This document shows, one piece after another, positions 16,309 through 23,227 of a stretch of 42,192 nt of DNA. Numbering within the stretch: the first letter of the stretch is position 1; every line of letters begins with the position of its first letter. The DNA is taken from contig CAZAVY010000013.1 of assembly GCA_964488685.1 (NCBI GenBank), forward strand, positions 1-42,192, read 5' to 3'. Under the pieces are notes generated by a model that saw only the letters and a program-made list of their open reading frames with translations, had not been told where the DNA came from and did not search any database. The translations under genes were made by a program, and so were the position numbers. The DNA comes from GCA-001735895 sp964488685. Its GTDB lineage: Bacteria > Pseudomonadota > Gammaproteobacteria > GCA-001735895.

Positions 16309-17981
16309 TGCATTGCGCCGATAGTAAGCCGATGTCGTCGTCGGCTGATTTTCGTAGACCCCCCGAAGTGGTGATGCGGCTCGCACGAATGGGCAGTTTT
16401 CACCAAACACGCCTGTCGTTCATGCGCACGTTGTTGCGGCGATTGAAGCACGAAAAATGGAAGTTCAAACGTAACTTGTGGGCGCTCGACGATCAGGGCT
16501 TCGGCACTGCGATCTACACCGTATACGGGCCAGACCGGTGCTACTCGCTGGTCGCCTTTTCGCACCACCTGATCGATGACCTGCGCTCCGATCGCGTTAT
16601 CGCAACCGCCTGGGATGCAACCTTCACGCTCTACGATGGCATTCCGACCGAAGCGGACCTGGAGCGGTTGCGCCAAAACGTGCCGAAGCAGGAAGCCGGG
16701 CGCATTTCCGACTCCGAGCTCTGCCTGTCACGCGCGAACCGCTCGGTGCGCCTGTGGCAACAGGTAATCGATAACTTGTCGCTGGGTAAACAGCCGGATC
16801 GCGAGCTGTTGGAAGCGGTCGGTTACCTGGTACGTACCACCGCGGTTTACGGATCGGGTAAATTTGGTGCCGCCGATCGGTTGACAATCGCCGAACGACC
16901 CGAGGTCAGGGGGCCGTTCCAGGCTGAATTGTTGTCGGTCTGGTTGACGCGAGCGTTTTCGATCGACCTGGTCGAGCATATTGCCAGGGTCCGGGGTGGC
17001 GAACAGGCGGTTAGCATCGACCCCGATCTGCGTCGTCGTATTGGAGTGGGTAATGCAACCGGCCTCGGCATGGCGCCGTTTCTGATCAACCACCCGGCTC
17101 TGCTCAACAACTGGATGATGGCACGTGAAGAGGCGATCGCACGGGTGCGCTCTCTACCACAGGCACGTCCGGCAGCGATCAAGGAATTCAAACAGCATTT
17201 CGAACAGGCCTGTTTCAATCTGTCGCAATGGCATTCGCAACATCCGATCCAGGTTGAAAAAATAAATGCGTTGAAATCCGATCTTAAGCAAATGGCCGGC
17301 TATCTCGATAGTGACTTACTGCCCGATGATTATCCCTGGGATCGGTTCTATCGTTGGGCCGAGGGCAGGCTCACGCTCGAAGGGCAGGAGCAGCTGGTGT
17401 CCCTATTGCTGGAGCCTTATGGTGCCCTGGTCGATGAACTGACCCAATACATGGATGCCGATGAACATCTGAGTTTTTTTATCGATGGCGCGATGCCGGC
17501 GGCGCGACTGCTGGAAATAATCGAACTACAATGCCAGTGGGCTTTGCAGGTGGATTATAAGCAGCCGAAGAATCGCGCGCGCTTCTGGTATACCTCGGCG
17601 GAAAAACTCGAGCCCAGGGTCGGTGAGCGCTTTCACGAACCCGGTGCTGAATTCGAGCTTCCGCTTGCCGTCGGTTTCGATATCAAGCAATTGCATAGAG
17701 CGCTGTTGGCATCGAGCGACCTGCCGACCACGGCTGATTTCCTGTTGCATCATCCTCAACATCGCCACACAACCCGGCGGGTGCAGAACCTTGCCTTGCA
17801 ACCCTATGCCGAGATCCAGGACAACCTGATCGCGGCCGATATGCTGCCGATTGATATCCTGCGCTGCAAACTGTCGTTTTTCGGTGCCACCAAATTCGAC
17901 CCGCGTTCGGACCGCTGGGTGCGTATTTGCATGTATCAGGATGCGCCTTTTCCACACCAGCTGCTGGCGCCGGCACCTTGA
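16308..17981 (+). CDS. Uncharacterised 557-residue operon protein
   Basis: I do not recognise the family. The product is soluble, with no signal peptide or membrane segment. The N-terminus is basic (RRPPEVVMRLARMGSFHQTRLSFMRTLLRRLKHEK, in parts), followed by mixed alpha/beta sequence with conserved-looking stretches WALDDQGFGTAIYTVYGP, FSHHLIDDLRSDRVIA, VRTTAVYGSGKFG and GNATGLGMAPFLINHP. Charged and aromatic residues are plentiful. The GTG start at 16308 overlaps the M19 stop by one base and has GGGAG five bases upstream; an ATG at 16332 is possible. Its stop overlaps the DUF3726 start. Tight coupling suggests a role in the same pathway, perhaps as an enzyme acting on the shared substrate, but no function is shown. 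Confidence 0.85.
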   Translation: MHCADSKPMSSSADFRRPPEVVMRLARMGSFHQTRLSFMRTLLRRLKHEKWKFKRNLWALDDQGFGTAIYTVYGPDRCYSLVAFSHHLIDDLRSDRVIATAWDATFTLYDGIPTEADLERLRQNVPKQEAGRISDSELCLSRANRSVRLWQQVIDNLSLGKQPDRELLEAVGYLVRTTAVYGSGKFGAADRLTIAERPEVRGPFQAELLSVWLTRAFSIDLVEHIARVRGGEQAVSIDPDLRRRIGVGNATGLGMAPFLINHPALLNNWMMAREEAIARVRSLPQARPAAIKEFKQHFEQACFNLSQWHSQHPIQVEKINALKSDLKQMAGYLDSDLLPDDYPWDRFYRWAEGRLTLEGQEQLVSLLLEPYGALVDELTQYMDADEHLSFFIDGAMPAARLLEIIELQCQWALQVDYKQPKNRARFWYTSAEKLEPRVGERFHEPGAEFELPLAVGFDIKQLHRALLASSDLPTTADFLLHHPQHRHTTRRVQNLALQPYAEIQDNLIAADMLPIDILRCKLSFFGATKFDPRSDRWVRICMYQDAPFPHQLLAPAP

Positions 17982-18631
17982 GTTATAAGCTCACGCTGGC
18001 CGAAACAGAATCCTATCTGCGCAAGGCTGCACGGGCCTGCGGGCTCGACTGGGGTATCGCCGAAGAGGCCGGCAAGACGGCGCGCTGGCTGGCTGCATTC
18101 GACCTGCCTGGCCCTGAATCCATGCTCACACATTTGCAGCATTTAAAGGGAAGGGATTATCGGACATTCATCCCCGATGCCGGCACCCAGCCATGGCAAT
18201 CCAGCGGTGGCTTGCTGTGCCCGATCATAACCGGTGCAGCACTCGCCGACCGATCAGCTCAAATGCTCGATGGCAGGATGTTCGAACTCGGCCCTGTCGC
18301 ATACCCGTTGTTGCTGACCGCCGCCATGGGCCAGGCCGCGCGTAGCCACCGCTGTGTGTTCTCCACCGCCTGGGCTCGGGTACAGGTCAGCTGTTTCGAA
18401 AACGGTTTGAGTATCGACGGCAAGCGCGACGACCTACTGCTCACCGAAGTGGATTCGGTACGCTGTCGGCTGACTGATTTATCGGCTCCCCAACAATTGC
18501 CATCGACGATGGCCTACAGGATTGATGATAAAATTTTCAAACGCATCGATCGACTCGCAGCCGAAACCTACGCGCCAGCCACCGAAGAGTCGCGCGCCGG
18601 CGCCGGCGCCGGCCTCATCGACAACGACTAA
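17978..18631 (+). CDS. DUF3726 domain protein
   Basis: Protein of about 217 residues that I place in DUF3726 from its N-terminus (LAETESYLRKAARACGLDWGIAEEAGKTARWLA), a pattern typical of that family of unknown function. TTG at 17978, overlapping the upstream stop as TTGA, gives exactly this N-terminus. The longer frame from 17927 would add residues that look like out-of-frame coding sequence of the upstream gene. The C-terminus is low-complexity (RAGAGAGLIDND). It is last in the ALDH operon. An 8-bp inverted repeat, TAACACCC/GGGTGTTA (18728-18759), about 100 bases downstream may form the transcript end. Confidence 0.75.
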   Translation: MSYKLTLAETESYLRKAARACGLDWGIAEEAGKTARWLAAFDLPGPESMLTHLQHLKGRDYRTFIPDAGTQPWQSSGGLLCPIITGAALADRSAQMLDGRMFELGPVAYPLLLTAAMGQAARSHRCVFSTAWARVQVSCFENGLSIDGKRDDLLLTEVDSVRCRLTDLSAPQQLPSTMAYRIDDKIFKRIDRLAAETYAPATEESRAGAGAGLIDND

Positions 18632-19285
18632 CAATTACCCGATGTCATCCTCACTCCGTCAAAAAACTCATCCGATACGCAATGGCTGAATTCGATATAC
18701 ACTGTCGGCGGGTTAATATATCCCCGGTAACACCCACGGTAACCAATGTCAGGGTGTTAACATGATTAGGACAGCCGGTCTTCTCCGCGCCCATTGAGTC
18801 ATCCCGATACGTCGGGTTGTCTCGAAAGCGGGGATCTTGCAAAATTGACAAGTTTTGGTTTTCCCGCGCCGGAAACCTGATGCACTCCCCGAAACCCTGT
18901 GCGGACCTCCTGACCCGTCACCGTACAAACGCCAGCCGTGGTGAGTGGAATACTTAACTTTTGCCGGTCAATAAAGTTTTCCGCGAACCTGTTTGACAAG
19001 TTCGCTTTTGCGATCGAAATTTTCCGAGCCTGGTTTCTAAGGTAACAGGGCGTTGCAAGATCACCGCCAGCGCAGGGATGATGGGTTAATAAACAAATAT
19101 AAATCACCTTTCTACGGCGTTTTCCTGTATGCTGCGCGCAATCTTTCTGGTGCTGATCGGTCTGCACCTGTCCTTAAAGTGGAAATCTTTGACGATTTCC
19201 CGCTCGATTAGCACATAAATCTACCCTGACCGTTCCAATCACAGTATTGTGGTTTGGTGGGTCGATTGCTGGAGAAAATCACAAC
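18632..19285. other. 654-bp gene-free region with several palindromes
   Basis: No credible gene is visible. The region holds TAACACCC/GGGTGTTA (18728-18735/18752-18759) and a CCCGA-TACG-TCGGG hairpin (18803-18816) followed by TCTCGAAAGCGGGGATC, which looks like a decayed palindromic repeat. TTGACAAGTT occurs twice (18845, 18993). GGAAATC-TTTGAC-GATTTCC (19181-19200), a perfect 7-bp stem, would lie in the rhlE leader. A TATGCT at 19128-19133 could be the rhlE -10 element, giving a leader of about 145 nt. Long leaders are known for cold-induced helicase genes, but cold control here is only a guess. Confidence 0.5.
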
Positions 19286-20578
19286 ATGTCATTCAACGAT
19301 CTTGGCCTCAGAGCCGAGTTGGTTCGTGCTGTATCCGAAAAAGGTTACCGCACTCCGACCCCGATACAAAAACAGGCGATCCCACCGATACTCGAAGGTC
19401 GCGACCTGATGGGCAGCGCGCAAACCGGCACCGGTAAGACCGCGGGTTTTACCTTACCGTTACTACATCGCCTGGCCGCTTCGCAGCGACCTCGAAAAGG
19501 CCGCCCTGTGATTCGAGCGCTGGTGATCACGCCGACCCGCGAACTTGCGGCGCAGGTTGGCGAAAGTGTAACTGACTACAGCAAGTGGCTATCGCTGAAA
19601 TCAACCGTGGTATTTGGGGGTGTCAGCATTAATCCGCAAAAACAGAAACTGATTCGAGGGGTCGATATTCTGGTCGCCACCCCCGGCAGACTGCTCGATC
19701 ACGTGGGCCAGAGATCTGTCGACCTTTCTAATGTAGAAATACTGGTACTCGACGAGGCCGACCGTATGCTCGACATGGGTTTTATTCACGATATTCGCAA
19801 ACTACTCGCGCTGGTGCCGAAACACAAACAAACCCTGTTGTTTTCGGCAACCTTTTCCAACGACATTAAAAAGCTCGCAAACGGCCTGCTCAAGTCACCC
19901 GCCCTGATCGAAGTTGCCGGGCGCAACATCGCTGCCGAGGCAGTCCGCCAAGTGATCCATCCGGTCGACAAGCGTCGCAAACGTGAGTTGCTGTCCTACC
20001 TGATCGGATCGAACAACTGGCGACAGGTGCTGGTGTTCAGCCGTACCAAACACGGTGCCAACCGGTTGGCCGCGCAACTGATAAGCGATGGTATTAACGC
20101 CCTGGCGATTCACGGTAACAAGAGCCAGGGCGCGCGTACCCGGGCGCTTGCCGAATTCAAATCGGGCAAGCTGCGGGTACTGGTAGCAACCGATATCGCC
20201 GCGCGCGGACTCGACATCGACCAGTTGCCGCAGGTGGTTAATTACGATCTGCCCGATATCGCCGAAGATTACGTGCATCGAATTGGTCGCACCGGCCGTG
20301 CCGGGCGTGAAGGCGAGGCTATTTCGCTGGTCTGTGTCGACGAACTGAAGTTACTCAGGGATATCGAAGGCGTAATCAATCGCGATATTAGAAAACAGGT
20401 AATCGACGGCTTCCAGCCTGATGCATCGATCAAGGCGGATCCAATCGAGCGCGGGCGGCCTCGAAACAACAACCAACCCAAGCGTCGATTCCAGCGTAAA
20501 GGCAGCGGTCAATCGTCAACAAACGCGCCACAAGGTGCTAACCGGCGCCACAAAGCAGGTCGGCGGGCAGCCGCTTGA
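19286..20578 (+). CDS. rhlE: DEAD-box ATP-dependent RNA helicase RhlE
   Basis: RNA helicase of about 430 residues, likely acting in ribosome maturation and mRNA turnover. All core motifs are readable in order: Q motif (TPIQKQAIP), motif I AQTGTGKT, Ia PTRELA, Ib TPGRLLDHV, II DEAD, III SAT, IV VFSRTKHGAN, V ARGLDID and VI HRIGRTGRAG. A basic, Gln/Asn-rich tail follows (NNNQPKRRFQRKGSGQSS...). The start ATG 19286 (MSFNDLGL) is supported by GGAGA ten bases upstream; the in-frame codons from 19247 lack this. A small conserved gene follows 24 bases after the stop. Confidence 0.93.
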   Translation: MSFNDLGLRAELVRAVSEKGYRTPTPIQKQAIPPILEGRDLMGSAQTGTGKTAGFTLPLLHRLAASQRPRKGRPVIRALVITPTRELAAQVGESVTDYSKWLSLKSTVVFGGVSINPQKQKLIRGVDILVATPGRLLDHVGQRSVDLSNVEILVLDEADRMLDMGFIHDIRKLLALVPKHKQTLLFSATFSNDIKKLANGLLKSPALIEVAGRNIAAEAVRQVIHPVDKRRKRELLSYLIGSNNWRQVLVFSRTKHGANRLAAQLISDGINALAIHGNKSQGARTRALAEFKSGKLRVLVATDIAARGLDIDQLPQVVNYDLPDIAEDYVHRIGRTGRAGREGEAISLVCVDELKLLRDIEGVINRDIRKQVIDGFQPDASIKADPIERGRPRNNNQPKRRFQRKGSGQSSTNAPQGANRRHKAGRRAAA

Positions 20579-20602
20579 TCGATATCCGAATTAGGAAAAA
20601 AT

Positions 20603-20893
20603 ATGACTGATCTATCCGAAGATTCCCCAGAAAATAGTTCAAATAGGCGTAAGTTCCCCGTTACCAGTATCGAGAAAACGGAACCGCCCAAGGGCGTGAC
20701 CGATGGGGAGTGGTATGAATATATAATTGGCCAGGGATCGTCGGCCATCAGAGGCAAACGATCGGGCAGCCTGAAGGCGGTAACCGAGTACGTCGAGGAC
20801 TATGCGGAGAATCTCAATCAACGCTCAACCCTGGGATACTCTGCCTACGCCGCGCGCAAGCCGACCAGGCCATCCGCCAAATCCGAAAGCTAG
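20603..20893 (+). CDS. Small conserved hypothetical protein (96 residues)
   Basis: Soluble, charged protein with a disordered-looking N-terminus and a compact centre (GVTDGEWYEYIIGQGSSAIRGKRSGSLKAVTEYVEDYAENLNQR) ending in GYSAYAARKP. The centre resembles a conserved hypothetical family I have seen in gammaproteobacteria, but I know no function. There is no membrane segment or signal peptide. A clear AGGA precedes ATG 20603, and the gene lies 24 bases after rhlE, so it may be cotranscribed with the helicase. Confidence 0.7.
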   Translation: MTDLSEDSPENSSNRRKFPVTSIEKTEPPKGVTDGEWYEYIIGQGSSAIRGKRSGSLKAVTEYVEDYAENLNQRSTLGYSAYAARKPTRPSAKSES

Positions 20894-20895
20894 CA

Positions 20896-21029
20896 TTCGC
20901 TCGGCTAGCGCGTCGAGCAAACCTTGCGCCGGGATCACCGCGGATATGGTGCGAATCTCGGTTGGCCTCGAAACCCTTGACGACATCCTGTGGGATCTCG
21001 ATCAGGCCCTAACCCAATCACAGCCCTAA
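20896..21029 (+). pseudogene. C-terminal remnant of a Cys/Met-metabolism PLP enzyme
   Basis: The frame GITADMVRISVGLETLDDIL..DLDQALTQSQ, ending in a proper stop at 21027-21029, is the typical last 35 residues of O-acetylhomoserine sulfhydrylase or cystathionine gamma-synthase family enzymes. The rest of the protein, including the PLP lysine, is absent: upstream lies the unrelated 96-residue gene in another frame. It has no start of its own. This is a deletion scar, probably left by recombination after rhlE and the small gene were joined to this point. Confidence 0.75.
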
Positions 21030-21139
21030 ACTATCGTCGTAAATTTTAATCGCCATCGTAATACCGTCAAAAGCTACCCCGAGGCAATCCTTACTGTTAA
21101 CCCGAACATTTCGTAAACCTGCTCGCGCCCTTGCTTGAC

Positions 21140-21222
21140 CTTTGTTTCCTCAGGAGATTTTCCTCAGTCGGCCGGATCCATTGGTCCGACACTTCTTCGG
21201 AATATCTCCTGAGAAAACAAAG
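21140..21222. repeat. 83-bp nested imperfect palindrome
   Basis: CTTTGTTTCCTCAGGAGAT (21140-21158) is inverted as ATCTCCTGAGAAAACAAAG (21204-21222) with a single mismatch. Inside, GTCGG-C-CC/GG-T-CCGAC (about 21167-21190) adds a second stem. The element lies between the PLP-enzyme remnant and nfeD. It has the size and shape of a small palindromic mobile element or a structured RNA. Flanking target duplications were not evident by eye. Confidence 0.6.
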
Positions 21223-21317
21223 TCCTGCGCAATCATCGCGGCAGTTCATGAAATGTCCGGGTTAAGACAAGCCGGTGTTGTTCCTCACACCAGAATGAGA
21301 CGGGCTGAAGCTCCAGG

Positions 21318-21418
21318 CACCGCTCCGTTGGTCGGAATTCTTTACCGGTTGGAGTGCGGTGCTGGCCGACCAAATTGGGCGTTGGTGCAAGATTCTCGCT
21401 TGCGTGGTAATGACCTAG
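21318..21418. other. Structured intergenic segment: possible pseudoknot plus a decayed palindromic repeat
   Basis: GCACCGCTCC (about 21317-21327) can pair with GGAGTGCGGTGC (21351-21362), leaving two bases bulged. TTGGTCGG (21328-21335) can pair perfectly with CCGACCAA (21366-21373). The strands alternate, which is the order of an H-type pseudoknot. At 21390-21418 the sequence CAAGATTCTCGCTTGCGTGG resembles the widespread extragenic palindrome whose spurious translation reads DSRLRGND. From here to nfeD at 21457 only that gene's ribosome site is seen. Confidence 0.4.
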
Positions 21419-21456
21419 TAACTTAAGATGATTTCAATATTTTACAGGAGATCGGT

Positions 21457-21909
21457 ATGCCCTGGTGGGGATGGCTAATATTTGGTACGCTGCTGCTCGG
21501 TTCCGAACTGCTGGCGGTGGATGCGGGCTTTTACCTGGTTTTCATCGGTATTGCCGCGGCGATCGTCGGGCTGGTAGAACTGAGCGGTGCCGGCCTGGAA
21601 CCCTGGGTGCAGTGGATCCTGTTTTCAATCGTCGCGTTGATCTTGATGGTATTGTTTCGCAAGAAACTCTATGCCTGGTTGCGTGGATCGGGGGCAGGTT
21701 ATGATATCGGCCCGGCGGGAGAGATCGTGACCATCGAGCAGGCGTTGGCGCCGGGAGAAAAAGGACGGCTGTCTTTTCGCGGCACCGAATGGACCGTGGT
21801 CAACGGTAGCGGCCAGGCATTTGATCCAGGCCAACACGTCCAGATCAGCAGCGTCGATGGTCTCACATTAAAGCTCGATCTTATCGAGAACAAGGATTCG
21901 GGAGAATAA
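21457..21909 (+). CDS. NfeD-family membrane protein
   Basis: Small inner-membrane protein of 150 residues. Membrane helices cover about 5-25, 28-45 and 52-67 (LIFGTLLLGSELLAV, YLVFIGIAAAIVGLVEL, WILFSIVALILMVLF), followed by a C-terminal OB-fold soluble domain (GPAGEIVTIEQAL...GTEWTVVNG...GQHVQISSVDGLTLKL). It is the short NfeD form without a ClpP-like protease domain. It is encoded two bases before an SPFH protein, the usual partner, with which it likely forms a membrane microdomain complex. CAGGAG lies six bases before ATG 21457. Confidence 0.9.
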   Translation: MPWWGWLIFGTLLLGSELLAVDAGFYLVFIGIAAAIVGLVELSGAGLEPWVQWILFSIVALILMVLFRKKLYAWLRGSGAGYDIGPAGEIVTIEQALAPGEKGRLSFRGTEWTVVNGSGQAFDPGQHVQISSVDGLTLKLDLIENKDSGE

Positions 21910-21911
21910 AC

Positions 21912-22850
21912 ATGTACGGAAATTTTGCATTCTGGGTATCGATCGCGACCTCCCTGATCGTTATTATTATCATTTTCAAAACTGCGGTGGTGGTGCCGCA
22001 GCAAAGCGCCTACGTGATCGAAAGCCTCGGCAAATACAGCCGCACGCTGCGTGCCGGATTTAACATTTTGATCCCCTTTGTCGAGAAAGCGGCCTACAAG
22101 CACAGCCTCAAGGAACTCGCCCTCGATATTCCCGAACAAGTCTGTATCACCAGGGATAACGTTCAGGTCGGTGTCGACGGCGTGCTGTACCTGCAGGTGC
22201 TGGACCCGGAGCGCGCATCTTACGGCATAACCGATTACGCTTTTGCAATCTCGCAACTGGCGCAGACAACCCTGCGTAGCGAGATCGGCAAGATCGATCT
22301 CGATCGCACTTTCGAAGAACGCAGCATGATCAACGCCAACATTGTCTCCGAGCTGGATAAGGCCTCTGAACCCTGGGGTGTCAAGGTGTTGCGTTACGAA
22401 ATCAAAAATATCAACCCGCCGCAAGATGTGCTCACTGCGATGGAAAAACAGATGCGCGCGGAACGTGAAAAGCGTGCTGTGATCCTGGCCTCCGAAGGTG
22501 AACGAGACGCCAAGATCAACGAAGCCGAAGGTGAAAAGCAGGCTGTCATCAAGGAATCGGAAGCCGCCAAGCAACAGCAGATCAACGAGGCCGAGGGCGA
22601 AGCCCAGGCGATTCTGGCGGTTGCCACCGCAACCGCAGAAGGTCTGAGAAAAGTAGCCCAGTCGTTGACTACGGAAGGCGGCGATGCGGCAATGCAACTG
22701 CGTATCGCCGAGGCCTATGTACAGCAGTTCGGCAATTTGGCAAAGGAAGGAAACACCCTGATCGTACCGTCTAATCTGTCCGACATGGCTTCGATGATCG
22801 CCCTCGCCACCACTATCGTTAAAAAGGAACCTCCTGGAAGCGCTGGTTGA
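21912..22850 (+). CDS. qmcA: SPFH/band-7 paraslipin (QmcA type)
   Basis: Stomatin-like protein of 312 residues. There is one N-terminal membrane anchor (about 8-30), an SPFH/PHB domain (about 30-190; VVPQQSAYVIESLGKYSRTL, GFNILIPFVEKAAYKHSLKE, RTFEERSMINANIV), then an Ala/Glu/Lys-rich coiled coil with EGE repeats (about 195-245) and a C-terminal hydrophobic stretch. Such proteins assemble rings that organise membrane domains and modulate FtsH-type proteolysis. It is cotranscribed with the NfeD gene two bases upstream. The downstream HAD remnant begins at its stop codon. Confidence 0.92.
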   Translation: MYGNFAFWVSIATSLIVIIIIFKTAVVVPQQSAYVIESLGKYSRTLRAGFNILIPFVEKAAYKHSLKELALDIPEQVCITRDNVQVGVDGVLYLQVLDPERASYGITDYAFAISQLAQTTLRSEIGKIDLDRTFEERSMINANIVSELDKASEPWGVKVLRYEIKNINPPQDVLTAMEKQMRAEREKRAVILASEGERDAKINEAEGEKQAVIKESEAAKQQQINEAEGEAQAILAVATATAEGLRKVAQSLTTEGGDAAMQLRIAEAYVQQFGNLAKEGNTLIVPSNLSDMASMIALATTIVKKEPPGSAG

Positions 22851-23194
22851 ATAACCCGATCGACGGGATCGAGGCTAGACTCAGGCAATTGGCGCTACCC
22901 TACTGCGTCGCCTCGAGCGGTTCCCACGAAAAGATGAAAATGACGCTTGGTAGAACCGGTCTGTACCATTATTTCGCGGGCAAAATTTTCAGCACCAGTG
23001 AAGTCGAGCGCGGTAAACCGCATCCCGATATCTACCTGCATGCGGCCGCCGGCATGCATGTTTTCGGTTTCGCCGAACTGATGCCTACCCACAAACTAGA
23101 AGCCAGCGGCGCCCACCTCGTGTTCGAGCACACGCACAATCTCCCCGACGTAGCGTTCGGAGGATATTTTGGAAAAGGCGGACTAATGCGCTAG
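22851..23194 (+). pseudogene. HAD-superfamily phosphatase remnant with two deletions
   Basis: The frame (open from TTG 22847) reads as the middle and end of a subfamily IA HAD phosphatase of the YieH/6-phosphogluconate phosphatase kind: LALPYCVASSGSHEKMKMTLG, FSTSEVERGKPHPDIYLHAA and a tail with AELMPTHKLEASGAHLVF. The N-terminal part with the DxD nucleophile is absent. The segment with the second acidic motif (normally ...VVEDS..G..AA..AGM) is cleanly missing between HAAA and GMHVFGFA. The frame has stayed open, but the two catalytic acidic motifs are gone. At the junction, TGCATGC (23037-23043) and GCATGCA (23052-23058) form short repeats that could have promoted the deletion. Confidence 0.78.
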
Positions 23195-23196
23195 AA
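23168..23196 (+). promoter_or_regulatory. Probable mnmG promoter inside the HAD remnant
   Basis: TTGGAA (23168-23173) and TAGAAT (23191-23196) are 17 bases apart, giving a start near 23203 and a leader of about 25 nt to ATG 23228. A second -10-like TATTAT at 23213-23218 is too close to the start codon for a normal leader. The promoter lies in the last codons of the decayed gene. Confidence 0.5.
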
Positions 23197-23227
23197 TGCG
23201 CGCCCTTTTTGGATATTATGACAGCTT

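Noticed and set aside
21142..21426. 94-residue ORF between the PLP remnant and nfeD
   Set aside because: It runs through palindromic non-coding elements and ends in the DSRLRG-ND pattern, a known spurious translation of extragenic palindromes.
22851..23227. Replication origin next to mnmG (gidA)
   Set aside because: mnmG is often near oriC, but no cluster of DnaA boxes (TTATCCACA) or AT-rich unwinding region is visible here.
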